This document shows positions 1 to 5,041 of a stretch of DNA of 5,373 nt, piece after piece; the first letter of the stretch is position 1, and each line of letters opens with the position of its first letter. Origin of the DNA: Paracoccaceae bacterium (GTDB lineage Bacteria; Pseudomonadota; Alphaproteobacteria; Rhodobacterales; Rhodobacteraceae). The notes beneath the pieces were generated by a model. The model had not been told where the DNA came from. It saw only the letters and a program-made list of their open reading frames with translations, and ran no database searches. The position numbers were made by a program, and so were the translations under genes. The stretch covers positions 1-5,373 of the forward strand of contig SKKS01000390.1 in NCBI GenBank assembly GCA_007123625.1, in the 5' to 3' direction.

Positions 1-1180
1 CGCCGGTATAGAACGGCGGCACATCGGGGCCCAACGCGACGCGCGCGGCCCCGGTCAGGGTCGCCATGCAGACAACGGCGTCGGGCGCCTCCTCGTCGGC
101 CAGGGCCAGCGCATCCGCCAGCACCAGCCGCCCCTCGGCGTCGGTGTTATTGACCTCGACCGTCAGCCCCTTGCGGCTGGTCAGGATATCGCCGGGGCGC
201 ATGGCGGTGCCGTCGACCGCGTTCTCGACCGCCGGGATCAGCACCCGAAGCCGCACCGGCCAGCCCTGCGCCATGATCATGCGCGCCAGCCCCAGCACCG
301 CGGCCGCGCCGCCCATGTCCTTTTTCATCAAGCCCATCGACCCGCCGGGTTTGAGGTTCAGCCCCCCGGTGTCGAAGCACACCCCTTTGCCCACAAGCGT
401 CAGCCGCGGGCCGGCATCGCCCCAGCGCATGTCCAGCAGGCGCGGCACCCGGGCCGATGCCCGCCCCACCGCATGGATCAGCGGCAGGTTGGCATAAAGC
501 AGGTCCTCGCCATAGGTGACCGAGGGTGTTGCCCCGAACTGTTCGGCCAGGTCCAGAAACACCGCTTCCAGCTCCTCGGGGCCCATGTGCGATGCGGGCG
601 TGTTGATCAGATCGCGGGTCAGCGCCTCGGATGCCGCGATGGCTTGCAGCCGCACGCGGTCTATGCCGTCGGGCGCCGCCAGCATCGCTGCGCCCGAATC
701 GCCGGTGTCGGACCCGGCGCGAAACCGGCGATAGCGGTAGCCCGCCAGAAGCCAGCCGAGCGCCTCGTGTTCAAGGTCATCGGGCGCGAGAGCATGATGC
801 AGCGCGTAGGTGCCATTCGGCAGTCGCGCAGCCGCCCCACCCAGGATGAAACGTTCGCGCGTGCGGTCCCGCGCCCGTCCGTGGCCGACCGCGACCATCG
901 ACAGCGTGCCCGATGTGTCGGGGATCAGCGCCACCTGGCCTGCCCGTGCCGCAAACTCGGTCGCCTCCAGCCAAAGCCGCACCCGTTCCGGCTGGTTGTC
1001 GCGCCAGTCGTCCAGTGCATCCGCATCGACAAGATGCAGCGCGGTTGCACGCGCGCCCTCGGGGGCGAAAACCATCCGTGACAGCGTCGCCGCAGGCGGT
1101 ATGGCGGCGCGGGTTGCGGCCGTGTCGTTGGCCTGTGCAGCGGCGGTGTTCTTGTCGACGTCCTGATCTGCGGCTGGCAT
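1..1180 (-). CDS. M17 family leucyl aminopeptidase, 3' end cut by the window edge
   Basis: This is a cytosolic metallo-aminopeptidase of family M17, which removes N-terminal residues from peptides using two metal ions. The 393 codons in the window hold the N-terminal domain and most of the catalytic domain. The family signature NTDAEGRL is at residues 345-352. Counted against E. coli PepA, every active-site residue is present at the right spacing: K265, D270, D288, D347 and E349 as metal ligands, and K277 and R351 as catalytic residues. Family members are usually about 460-500 residues, so roughly 70-110 are missing beyond position 1. The ATG at 1180 is preceded by AAGGGG six bases upstream, a good ribosome binding site. 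A second in-frame ATG (residue 36, at 1075) is possible, and the first 35 residues are low-complexity and Ala-rich, so the true N-terminus is not certain. The gene is 484 bases from the next gene upstream, so it probably has its own promoter. The M17 assignment is secure; the substrate range is not readable from sequence. Confidence 0.95.
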   Translation of the reverse strand, partial: MPAADQDVDKNTAAAQANDTAATRAAIPPAATLSRMVFAPEGARATALHLVDADALDDWRDNQPERVRLWLEATEFAARAGQVALIPDTSGTLSMVAVGHGRARDRTRERFILGGAAARLPNGTYALHHALAPDDLEHEALGWLLAGYRYRRFRAGSDTGDSGAAMLAAPDGIDRVRLQAIAASEALTRDLINTPASHMGPEELEAVFLDLAEQFGATPSVTYGEDLLYANLPLIHAVGRASARVPRLLDMRWGDAGPRLTLVGKGVCFDTGGLNLKPGGSMGLMKKDMGGAAAVLGLARMIMAQGWPVRLRVLIPAVENAVDGTAMRPGDILTSRKGLTVEVNNTDAEGRLVLADALALADEEAPDAVVCMATLTGAARVALGPDVPPFYTG

Positions 1181-1664
1181 TCTGTTCCCCTTGTTGGCGG
1201 CACGCGAAACGCGGATTCAAAGGGCCGCGCGCGCAACGGTGTGCGCTCTGACCCTGCTGTGAACCCTGCAACGAAGTGCCCTGCACCCGCAGCGCGGGCC
1301 GGTCCATGCCGCAACCTAGAACAAACCGCAGGGCGTGGGAATCGGATTTCCCGGTTCGTTCCAGCGGTGCTGAAACGGCAGCTATCGCGCCAGTCAAAGG
1401 CCGCGATTGGCGTCACGGAAGGGGGGTCAGGAAACATCCGCCTGTGCTGACGCACCGCAAGGGAAGGTAAGCAGCACGGGCGCGAAAGGCAATCGCCAAC
1501 ACGCCCGGACGCCCTGCGCAGCAGCCCCTGGCATGATGCGACAAGGTATCGAAGGCTTCCGGAGAGCGCCCCGACTGCGCGGTCCCCGCCCACGCGCGCC
1601 GCACTGGCAGTGCGTCAGCATGCAACACCGCGACCGGACGCACCAAAGGCGCATCAAAGCCGAA
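1181..1664. other. 484-base gap without a supported gene
   Basis: This stretch lies between the Hpt-like gene and the aminopeptidase gene. Open frames exist on both strands, but their translations are rich in Arg, Cys and Pro, show no family resemblance and lack ribosome binding sites, so they look like GC-rich noise. It presumably carries the aminopeptidase promoter, but I could not identify -35 and -10 boxes with confidence. It contains a 15-base palindrome at 1600-1614. It also has an 11-base perfect inverted repeat, TGCTGACGCAC, with arms at 1445-1455 and 1610-1620. Confidence 0.6.
1600..1614. repeat. 15-base palindrome downstream of the Hpt-like gene
   Basis: CGCACTGGCAGTGCG is a perfect inverted repeat around a single central base. 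It lies 51 bases beyond the stop codon of the gene at 1665-2045. On the minus-strand RNA it could form a short hairpin, but no U tract follows, so it is a weak terminator candidate. It could equally be an operator for the aminopeptidase gene, although it is more than 400 bases from that start. The symmetry is seen directly; any function is a guess. Confidence 0.35.
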
Positions 1665-2045
1665 TCACAGGCGGATGTCCGAAGCTCTCCAGAGATGGCG
1701 GAGCGAGCGGTCACCGATCCGCTCGAACCGCGCCCAGACCGCAGCGAACGCCACCCCGTCGCCGCTGCGCGCACATACCGCGACATCGCGGGCAACCCGT
1801 GCAAGGGTCGTCAACCCGATCTGTCCGGCCCCTTCGGACAGCTCTTGCGCAACAGCGATCATCTCGGTCACGCCACCGTTACAGTGAACGCCGCGGATGC
1901 GCATTATCGCATCGCCCAGTTCATTGGCGCAGGCAAACAGATGGGCCTCGGCGCTGCGCAGCCCCACATCGTGACACAAACTCAGAAGCCGACGGCGATC
2001 CATGATGATCGGCTCTACCGGCACAAATTGAACCACCAAAGACAC
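1665..2045 (-). CDS. small Hpt-like protein lacking the phospho-histidine
   Basis: This gene encodes up to 126 residues with no signal peptide or membrane segment, probably cytosolic and helical. Residues 66-81 align without a gap to the core helix of histidine-phosphotransfer (Hpt) domains, typically A-H-x-L-K-G-S-A-G-x-x-G-L-x-x-L. Here the run is A-Q-E-L-S-E-G-A-G-Q-I-G-L-T-T-L. The following stretch, ending in C-A-R-S-G-D at 91-96, also fits the Hpt pattern, in which the next helix ends in GD. The phospho-accepting His is Gln67, and the usual Lys-Gly is replaced by Ser-Glu, so it should not relay phosphate. The start is uncertain: the longest form begins with GTG at 2045 after a weak GGGGTGG. 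GTG or TTG codons follow in frame, and an ATG at 2003 would give 112 residues. A real gene is likely; the Hpt relationship is inference from pattern. No partner kinase or response regulator is in the window. Confidence 0.7.
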   Translation of the reverse strand: MSLVVQFVPVEPIIMDRRRLLSLCHDVGLRSAEAHLFACANELGDAIMRIRGVHCNGGVTEMIAVAQELSEGAGQIGLTTLARVARDVAVCARSGDGVAFAAVWARFERIGDRSLRHLWRASDIRL

Positions 2046-2075
2046 CGCACCACCCCGGATCGTTACATCAGTTCA

Positions 2076-2100
2076 CCCGCGGGCCAGTATGGTCCGCGGG
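2076..2100. repeat. 10-bp hairpin upstream of the Hpt-like gene
   Basis: The arms CCCGCGGGCC (2076-2085) and GGTCCGCGGG (2091-2100) surround the loop AGTAT. All ten pairs form on plus-strand RNA if one G-U pair is allowed; on the minus strand that pair becomes a C-A mismatch. No U tract follows on either strand. It lies 31 bases upstream of the GTG start at 2045, so it could be an operator, a leader structure, or the end of readthrough from the gene at 2245-2658. Confidence 0.45.
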
Positions 2101-2230
2101 CGCTAATGAAATCTTTCCGTCGACCCTTGTGAGACAGCGTATCGTGCCAGTTGGTTAACGGCCCCCACGCGCGGCAACCTGGCGGCAATCAGGACGGTGC
2201 GATGCGAGGGTCCAGGGGGGCTGCGGGCCA

Positions 2231-2256
2231 GAAAGCGCGACGGCTCAGGCGCTTTC
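2231..2256 (-). terminator. hairpin spanning the stop codon of the SnoaL-fold gene
   Basis: GAAAGCGC (2231-2238) and GCGCTTTC (2249-2256) form a perfect 8-bp stem around a 10-base loop that contains the TGA stop of the gene at 2245-2658. On the minus-strand RNA the descending arm ends in CUUUC followed by UGG, so a short run of U lies inside the stem and not in a separate tail. This could be an intrinsic terminator of compact form or a 3'-end stabilising structure. The stem is plain to see; terminator activity is inferred. Confidence 0.4.
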
Positions 2257-2658
2257 CGAGGGCGGGCCGGGGCGCGGCGTGTATTCAGGCATGAACGAGG
2301 AATGATGCTCGATGATGCGCCAGTCATCCGCGTCGCGCCGATAGACGAAAGTGTAGCGACACAGCATGTCGATCTCGCCCTCTTCGGTGGTCAGCGCGAA
2401 GGAATAGACGCCTGAATCAATCGCCAGATCGCCAAAGATGCGGATGTTGGACTGCATGATGGTCCCGCGCGGGCGCTTGCGCAGGAACTGCACGAAGTAG
2501 TCCTCGATCTCGGCCGGTGCGGTGCGCACCTGGTTCGATACCGTGGGCAACAAAACCGCGTCGGGGGCATAAAGCGCGGCAACGGCCTTGGGGTCCAGTG
2601 TCTGCAGCGCCGCGTTCCAGCGGTCGAACAGAGCGGCGATTTCGGCTTCGGTGGTCAT
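2245..2658 (-). CDS. SgcJ/EcaC-type protein with SnoaL/CaMKII-association fold (NTF2-like)
   Basis: This 137-residue cytosolic protein belongs to the NTF2-like alpha+beta cone fold, in the group annotated as SgcJ/EcaC family oxidoreductase or CaMKII-association-domain-like. Recognisable family features in order are an N-terminal helix with F-D-R-W-N-A-A-L (11-18), Y-A-P-D-A-V-L-L-P-T (30-39), a central D-S-G-V-Y-S-F strand (81-87), and the C-terminal strand pair R-Y-T-F-V-Y-R-R ... W-R-I-I-E-H-H-S-S-F-M-P (101-124). The His-His-Ser-Ser-x-Met-Pro ending is typical. The length is normal, so it appears intact. The start is the ATG at 2658, with GAGGA placed correctly just upstream. An in-frame extension to 2718 is possible but lacks a ribosome binding site and adds a non-family N-terminus. 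The family name implies an enzyme, but many members have no known reaction, and no substrate can be inferred here. It is 268 bases from the DUF1127 gene upstream, so probably separately transcribed. Confidence 0.88.
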   Translation of the reverse strand: MTTEAEIAALFDRWNAALQTLDPKAVAALYAPDAVLLPTVSNQVRTAPAEIEDYFVQFLRKRPRGTIMQSNIRIFGDLAIDSGVYSFALTTEEGEIDMLCRYTFVYRRDADDWRIIEHHSSFMPEYTPRPGPPSESA

Positions 2659-2701
2659 GCGCGATCCTCGTCCATTGAAGGAAATTGAGCGACGGTGCGA
2701 T

Positions 2702-2715
2702 GGCGGTTTTCCGCC
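2702..2715. repeat. short GC hairpin upstream of the SnoaL-fold gene
   Basis: GGCGG and CCGCC flank a TTTT loop (AAAA on the minus strand), giving a compact five-pair stem-loop 43 bases upstream of the ATG at 2658. No U tract follows on the minus strand. It may be a leader hairpin of the downstream gene or an incidental structure in GC-rich DNA. Confidence 0.3.
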
Positions 2716-2845
2716 CATCCCGCAAGAAGAATCGATCAGTTTCCGGATGGATCACGCGGATTTCAGGCGTGTGTCATTCATGGGCAGCGGCAGCACTGTC
2801 GAACGCTGTGTCTGGCGTGCAGCCTGTCCGGCGCATGACGCGGAA

Positions 2846-2861
2846 AGCCCCGGGCCGGGCT
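2846..2861 (-). terminator. candidate terminator of the DUF1127 gene
   Basis: Read on the minus strand, AGCCC pairs with GGGCT around a six-base GC loop, and the stem runs into UUUCC. It is 65 bases beyond the DUF1127 stop codon. The U tail is short, so it is a weak intrinsic terminator candidate. Position and stem support the call; efficiency is unknown. Confidence 0.3.
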
Positions 2862-2926
2862 GTCTGTCGACGCCGGGTCCGGGGTATCGCGGGTGGTTCG
2901 CTTTCGGTTGATCCGCTTTCGGGCGG

Positions 2927-3148
2927 TCAGTACGAGAAACGGTCGCGAAAGACATGAAACGGAATCTGGTCGCGGGTCAGCCCCATACGGGCAAGCTCCG
3001 CATCGCTCAGCTGGTTCAGGTTGCGCATCTCGTCGGTGCGCGCGCGCCGCTCCAGATAGGCATTGAAGCCGTTTGCCAGCCCGAAGAAGAAGTCGCGCAG
3101 GGCCGTACCGGTTACTGCGCCGTGGTTGTTGGTCGAAATATAAGCCAT
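2927..3148 (-). CDS. DUF1127 domain-containing small protein
   Basis: This 73-residue protein carries a C-terminal DUF1127 domain at about residues 38-71, recognised by E-M-R-N-L-N-Q-L-S-D-A-E-L-A-R-M-G-L-T-R-D-Q-I followed by an aromatic and basic tail ending F-R-D-R-F. The first 30 residues are less conserved and include a short Phe-rich segment (FFFGL, 20-24). It has no signal peptide. Known members are small basic proteins of alphaproteobacteria. Some, such as CcaF1 of Rhodobacter sphaeroides, bind RNA and act in stress adaptation; others affect phosphate and carbon metabolism. The role here is not known. The start is the ATG at 3148, the only sensible one, with AAAGG eight bases upstream. 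The gene follows imuB by 151 bases and could receive readthrough from it. I see no CcsR-like CCUCC-rich small RNA downstream. Confidence 0.93.
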   Translation of the reverse strand: MAYISTNNHGAVTGTALRDFFFGLANGFNAYLERRARTDEMRNLNQLSDAELARMGLTRDQIPFHVFRDRFSY

Positions 3149-3150
3149 CA

Positions 3151-3176
3151 GGAACGCCTTTCGTGTGTGTCGTTCC
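3151..3176 (-). promoter_or_regulatory. leader hairpin framing the DUF1127 ribosome binding site
   Basis: On the minus-strand RNA, GGAACG (from 3176) pairs perfectly with CGUUCC (ending at 3151), just two bases before the AUG at 3148. The 14-base loop contains the AAAGG ribosome binding site. Folding would leave that site in the loop but put a stem between it and the start codon, which could modulate translation. The pairing is visible; the regulation is speculation. Confidence 0.35.
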
Positions 3177-3227
3177 CCTCCCTGTCCGTGAACTTAGGAC
3201 ATGAATGCTGACATTTCCATTGCTGAT

Positions 3228-3274
3228 GCGGCATGGCCGCTTTGCATCTGCAGCATGGCATACCAGATGCCATG
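3228..3274. repeat. hairpins in the gap after imuB
   Basis: CATGGCAT (3254-3261) and ATGCCATG (3267-3274) form a perfect 8-bp stem with the loop ACCAG. A competing stem pairs GCATCTG (3244-3250) with CAGATGC (3264-3270). A further hairpin, GCGGC-ATG-GCCGC, lies at 3228-3240. On the minus strand the strong stem begins 26 bases past the imuB stop, a fitting place for a 3'-end structure or factor-assisted terminator, but no U tract follows. Confidence 0.45.
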
Positions 3275-3299
3275 TCTCTGCGCGACATTCCTGCACAGC

Positions 3300-4805
3300 T
3301 CAGGCGAATTCCCCCTGCACGCACCAACCGCCGCCGACCTGCGGGGTACGAAACAGCCACAGGCGCGACCCTTCGCGTGTGTCCACCTGCCAGTAATCGC
3401 GCAAGCCCGTCCGCCAAGCGGGATCGTCCAGCCACCATTCGGGAGTGATCCGTTCGGGGCCACGGGCCTGCAGCAGATGGAACGTCCGGCGGCGCCAGAC
3501 AAACCGTCGCGGAGGCCGGGCGCTGGCGGGCGCGACCAGCGGCTCGGGGGCGAACAGGATCAGCGGGCGGGGCGGCGGCGCGGGCCAGTGCGGCGCCGGA
3601 TCGGCATAGGCCGCGGCCGCGGAGACAAAGCTGCGCTCGGGGATGTGGCTGTCGGCGGGCAGGAACCGGATCAGCCGGTCAAACCCCACCCGGTTGCCCA
3701 GCCGCGTCAGCAGATCGCCCAGCGCATCGGCCTGCGCCTGTCCGTCGGTGGTGATCTGTGCCGCCGCCATCGGTTCGGACACCGGCACGGTCAGGCGCAG
3801 CACGTCGATACCAAAACCTGCGTCGATCTCGTCCAGCGCGCGGTCGAACAGCCGCGCCATGTCCGGGGCGCTGCGCATGGGGCGGGCCAGGCCAATCTGC
3901 GCCTCGGCGCGGGTGCCGTCGGCGCGCAAAAGCTCCAGCCGCAGCCGCCGCGCGCCCAGTTGCGCCGCCTCCAGATGGGTGCAAAGCCGCTCCAGCAACC
4001 GCATCAGCCCCGCCGCGATGTCATCGCGCAGCCCGATGGGGTCGGGGAAGCTCAGCCGCACCGCCAGCGGGGGCTGCTCGGTGGCGGGGGTCACGGGTTC
4101 AGGCACCGCGCCCAGCGCCTGATCCAGCCGCAGGATCACCCCCTGGCCGAAGCGCCGCGCCAGCGATGCGCGCGGCAGCGCTGCCAGATCGCGCACCTGC
4201 CGCAAGCCCAGCCGCGTCAGCGCCGCCAGCGCCTCGGGCTCCAGCCGCAACGCTGCAAGCGGCAGCCGCCCGATGGCCGCTTCCCCCTGCCCCGGTGGCG
4301 CGATGGCCGAGGTCTGCGGCGCGTACCGCGCCAGCGCCCAGGCCGCGCCGCGCGTGTCGGCAATGGCGCCCTGCACGGCAAAGCCCATGCCCCCCACCCG
4401 CGCCAGCAGATCCTCCAGCAGCGCCCCCTCACCCCCCATCAGATGCGCCGCGCCGGTGATGTCCAGCACCAGCCCGTCCGCCCCTTCAAGGCCCACCCAG
4501 GGGCAATAGCCCAGCGCCCAGCGGCGCAAAGCCGCAAGCACCCGCGCGCAGGCCGCCGGGTCATGGGGGCGGGTCAGCAGCGCGGGGCACAGCGCGCGCG
4601 CCTTGGCCAGCGCCATGCCCGGGCGCAACCCCGCCTGCGTGGCGACCGCATTGGCACAGACCAGGCGCTCGGCCCCGGCCTGCATGGCGCTGACGGCAAA
4701 AGGCCCCGGCACCGGCACCGCCCGCAACACCCGGTCAGAAGCGAACCGGGGCAGCCAGAGCGACAGGATACGCCGATGCGGGTGGGACATGACGGCAAGG
4801 ACCAT
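3300..4805 (-). CDS. imuB: ImuB, catalytically inactive Y-family polymerase paralogue
   Basis: ImuB is the non-catalytic Y-family subunit of the SOS mutasome. In other bacteria it links the error-prone polymerase DnaE2 to the sliding clamp and to ImuA during mutagenic translesion synthesis. The 501-residue product spans the full family. I-L-S-L-W-L-P (13-19) replaces the usual D-M-D-x-F-F-A metal site. A-D-G-L-V-L-D-I-T-G (109-118) stands where active enzymes have S-I-D-E-A-x-L-D, so the catalytic Glu is Gly. A helix-hairpin-helix-like thumb lies at 192-220, a little-finger region at about 245-385, and the ImuB C-terminus with G-P-E-R-I-T-P-E-W-W and R-D-Y-W (449-472), ending in L-W-L-F-R. 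A classical QLPLW clamp motif is not seen; R-P-L-I-L-F (413-418) sits near its usual place. Two starts are possible: ATG 4805 and ATG 4790. The second fits the family N-terminus better, and neither has a clear Shine-Dalgarno. An in-frame TAG blocks longer forms. Neither imuA nor dnaE2 adjoins it. Confidence 0.95.
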   Translation of the reverse strand: MVLAVMSHPHRRILSLWLPRFASDRVLRAVPVPGPFAVSAMQAGAERLVCANAVATQAGLRPGMALAKARALCPALLTRPHDPAACARVLAALRRWALGYCPWVGLEGADGLVLDITGAAHLMGGEGALLEDLLARVGGMGFAVQGAIADTRGAAWALARYAPQTSAIAPPGQGEAAIGRLPLAALRLEPEALAALTRLGLRQVRDLAALPRASLARRFGQGVILRLDQALGAVPEPVTPATEQPPLAVRLSFPDPIGLRDDIAAGLMRLLERLCTHLEAAQLGARRLRLELLRADGTRAEAQIGLARPMRSAPDMARLFDRALDEIDAGFGIDVLRLTVPVSEPMAAAQITTDGQAQADALGDLLTRLGNRVGFDRLIRFLPADSHIPERSFVSAAAAYADPAPHWPAPPPRPLILFAPEPLVAPASARPPRRFVWRRRTFHLLQARGPERITPEWWLDDPAWRTGLRDYWQVDTREGSRLWLFRTPQVGGGWCVQGEFA

Positions 4806-4821
4806 CGCAAGACGGATTGAT

Positions 4822-4836
4822 GTTCGCTTTATGTTC
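4822..4836. promoter_or_regulatory. LexA (SOS) box of imuB
   Basis: GTTC-GCTTTAT-GTTC on the plus strand matches the alphaproteobacterial LexA operator GTTC-N7-GTTC exactly. It lies 17 bases upstream of the ATG at 4805 and 32 upstream of the ATG at 4790. It overlaps the predicted -10 element, where bound LexA would block RNA polymerase. ImuB is a classic SOS-regulon gene in this class, so motif and gene support each other. Confidence 0.85.
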
Positions 4837-4861
4837 TAGTTTGCACCCAGCCCGGAGTCGA
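4833..4861 (-). promoter_or_regulatory. candidate sigma70-type promoter of imuB
   Basis: On the minus strand, TCGACT (4861-4856; 4 of 6 to TTGACA) and TAGAAC (4838-4833; 4 of 6 to TATAAT) are separated by 17 bases. The predicted transcription start, near 4826, falls inside the LexA box and leaves a leader of about 20-35 bases. The short leader and absent Shine-Dalgarno are consistent with weak translation initiation. The boxes are imperfect, so the call rests mainly on spacing and on the LexA box position. Confidence 0.45.
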
Positions 4862-4988
4862 GTCAGCCGCACAGCCGGGCAACGGCTGCAACACAGGAAA
4901 CCGGGTGGGGGAACCTGGAGCGGGTAGCGGCGTTCTAACTGAGGTAAAATGCCGTAACATGCGGACATATAATTCATTGAAAACGATT

Positions 4989-5002
4989 TATTTTTAAAAA
5001 TA
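4989..5002. repeat. 14-base AT palindrome
   Basis: TATTTTTAAAAATA is a perfect palindrome in the most AT-rich part of the window. It could be an easily melted element, a curved-DNA site or an operator. Its function is unknown. Confidence 0.4.
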
Positions 5003-5012
5003 TCTGTCACTT

Positions 5013-5041
5013 CCCGTTACATCCCGTAACACCCAATGTTA
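5013..5041. repeat. overlapping GTTAC/GTAAC inverted repeats
   Basis: GTTAC (5016-5020) and GTAAC (5026-5030) form an inverted repeat with a 5-base spacer. TAACA (5027-5031) and TGTTA (5037-5041) form a second one sharing the middle arm. The longer units CCCGTTAC (5013) and CCCGTAAC (5023) recur with a 10-base period, about one helical turn. CCGTAACA also occurs at 4952-4959, and GTAAC at 5119 and 5224. This looks like a protein-binding array, but no binder can be named. Confidence 0.45.

Noticed and set aside
473..1081. A 202-residue plus-strand frame and overlapping shorter ones
   Set aside because: They are shadows of the M17 aminopeptidase, whose active-site residues are all present on the minus strand.
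1407..2132. A 241-residue plus-strand open frame
   Set aside because: It is antisense to the Hpt-like gene and extends into gaps; its composition is Arg/His/Gln-rich, with no ribosome binding site or recognisable domain.
2659..2718. A longer start for the SnoaL-fold protein
   Set aside because: The 20 added residues do not resemble the family, and the ATG at 2658 has a proper GAGGA ribosome binding site.
2896..2910. A second LexA-like site, GTTC-N7-GTTG
   Set aside because: One base of the consensus is wrong, and it lies downstream of DUF1127 and about 240 bases from the next start. Part of it belongs to a local direct repeat of CGCTTTCGG (2899 and 2914).
2752..2955. A 67-residue minus-strand frame overlapping the end of DUF1127
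   Set aside because: No ribosome binding site or family resemblance; it runs through the candidate terminator and overlaps a well-supported gene.
3201..4820. A 539-residue plus-strand open frame, longer than imuB itself
   Set aside because: It lies antisense to imuB; its product is a low-complexity Arg/Gln/Pro/Gly-rich chain with no family features. Such frames are common opposite GC-rich genes, and the ImuB reading is unmistakable.
4735..5010. A 91-residue minus-strand frame overlapping the start of imuB
   Set aside because: It crosses the LexA box and promoter, has mixed composition, and shows no similarity to ImuA, which I specifically looked for here.
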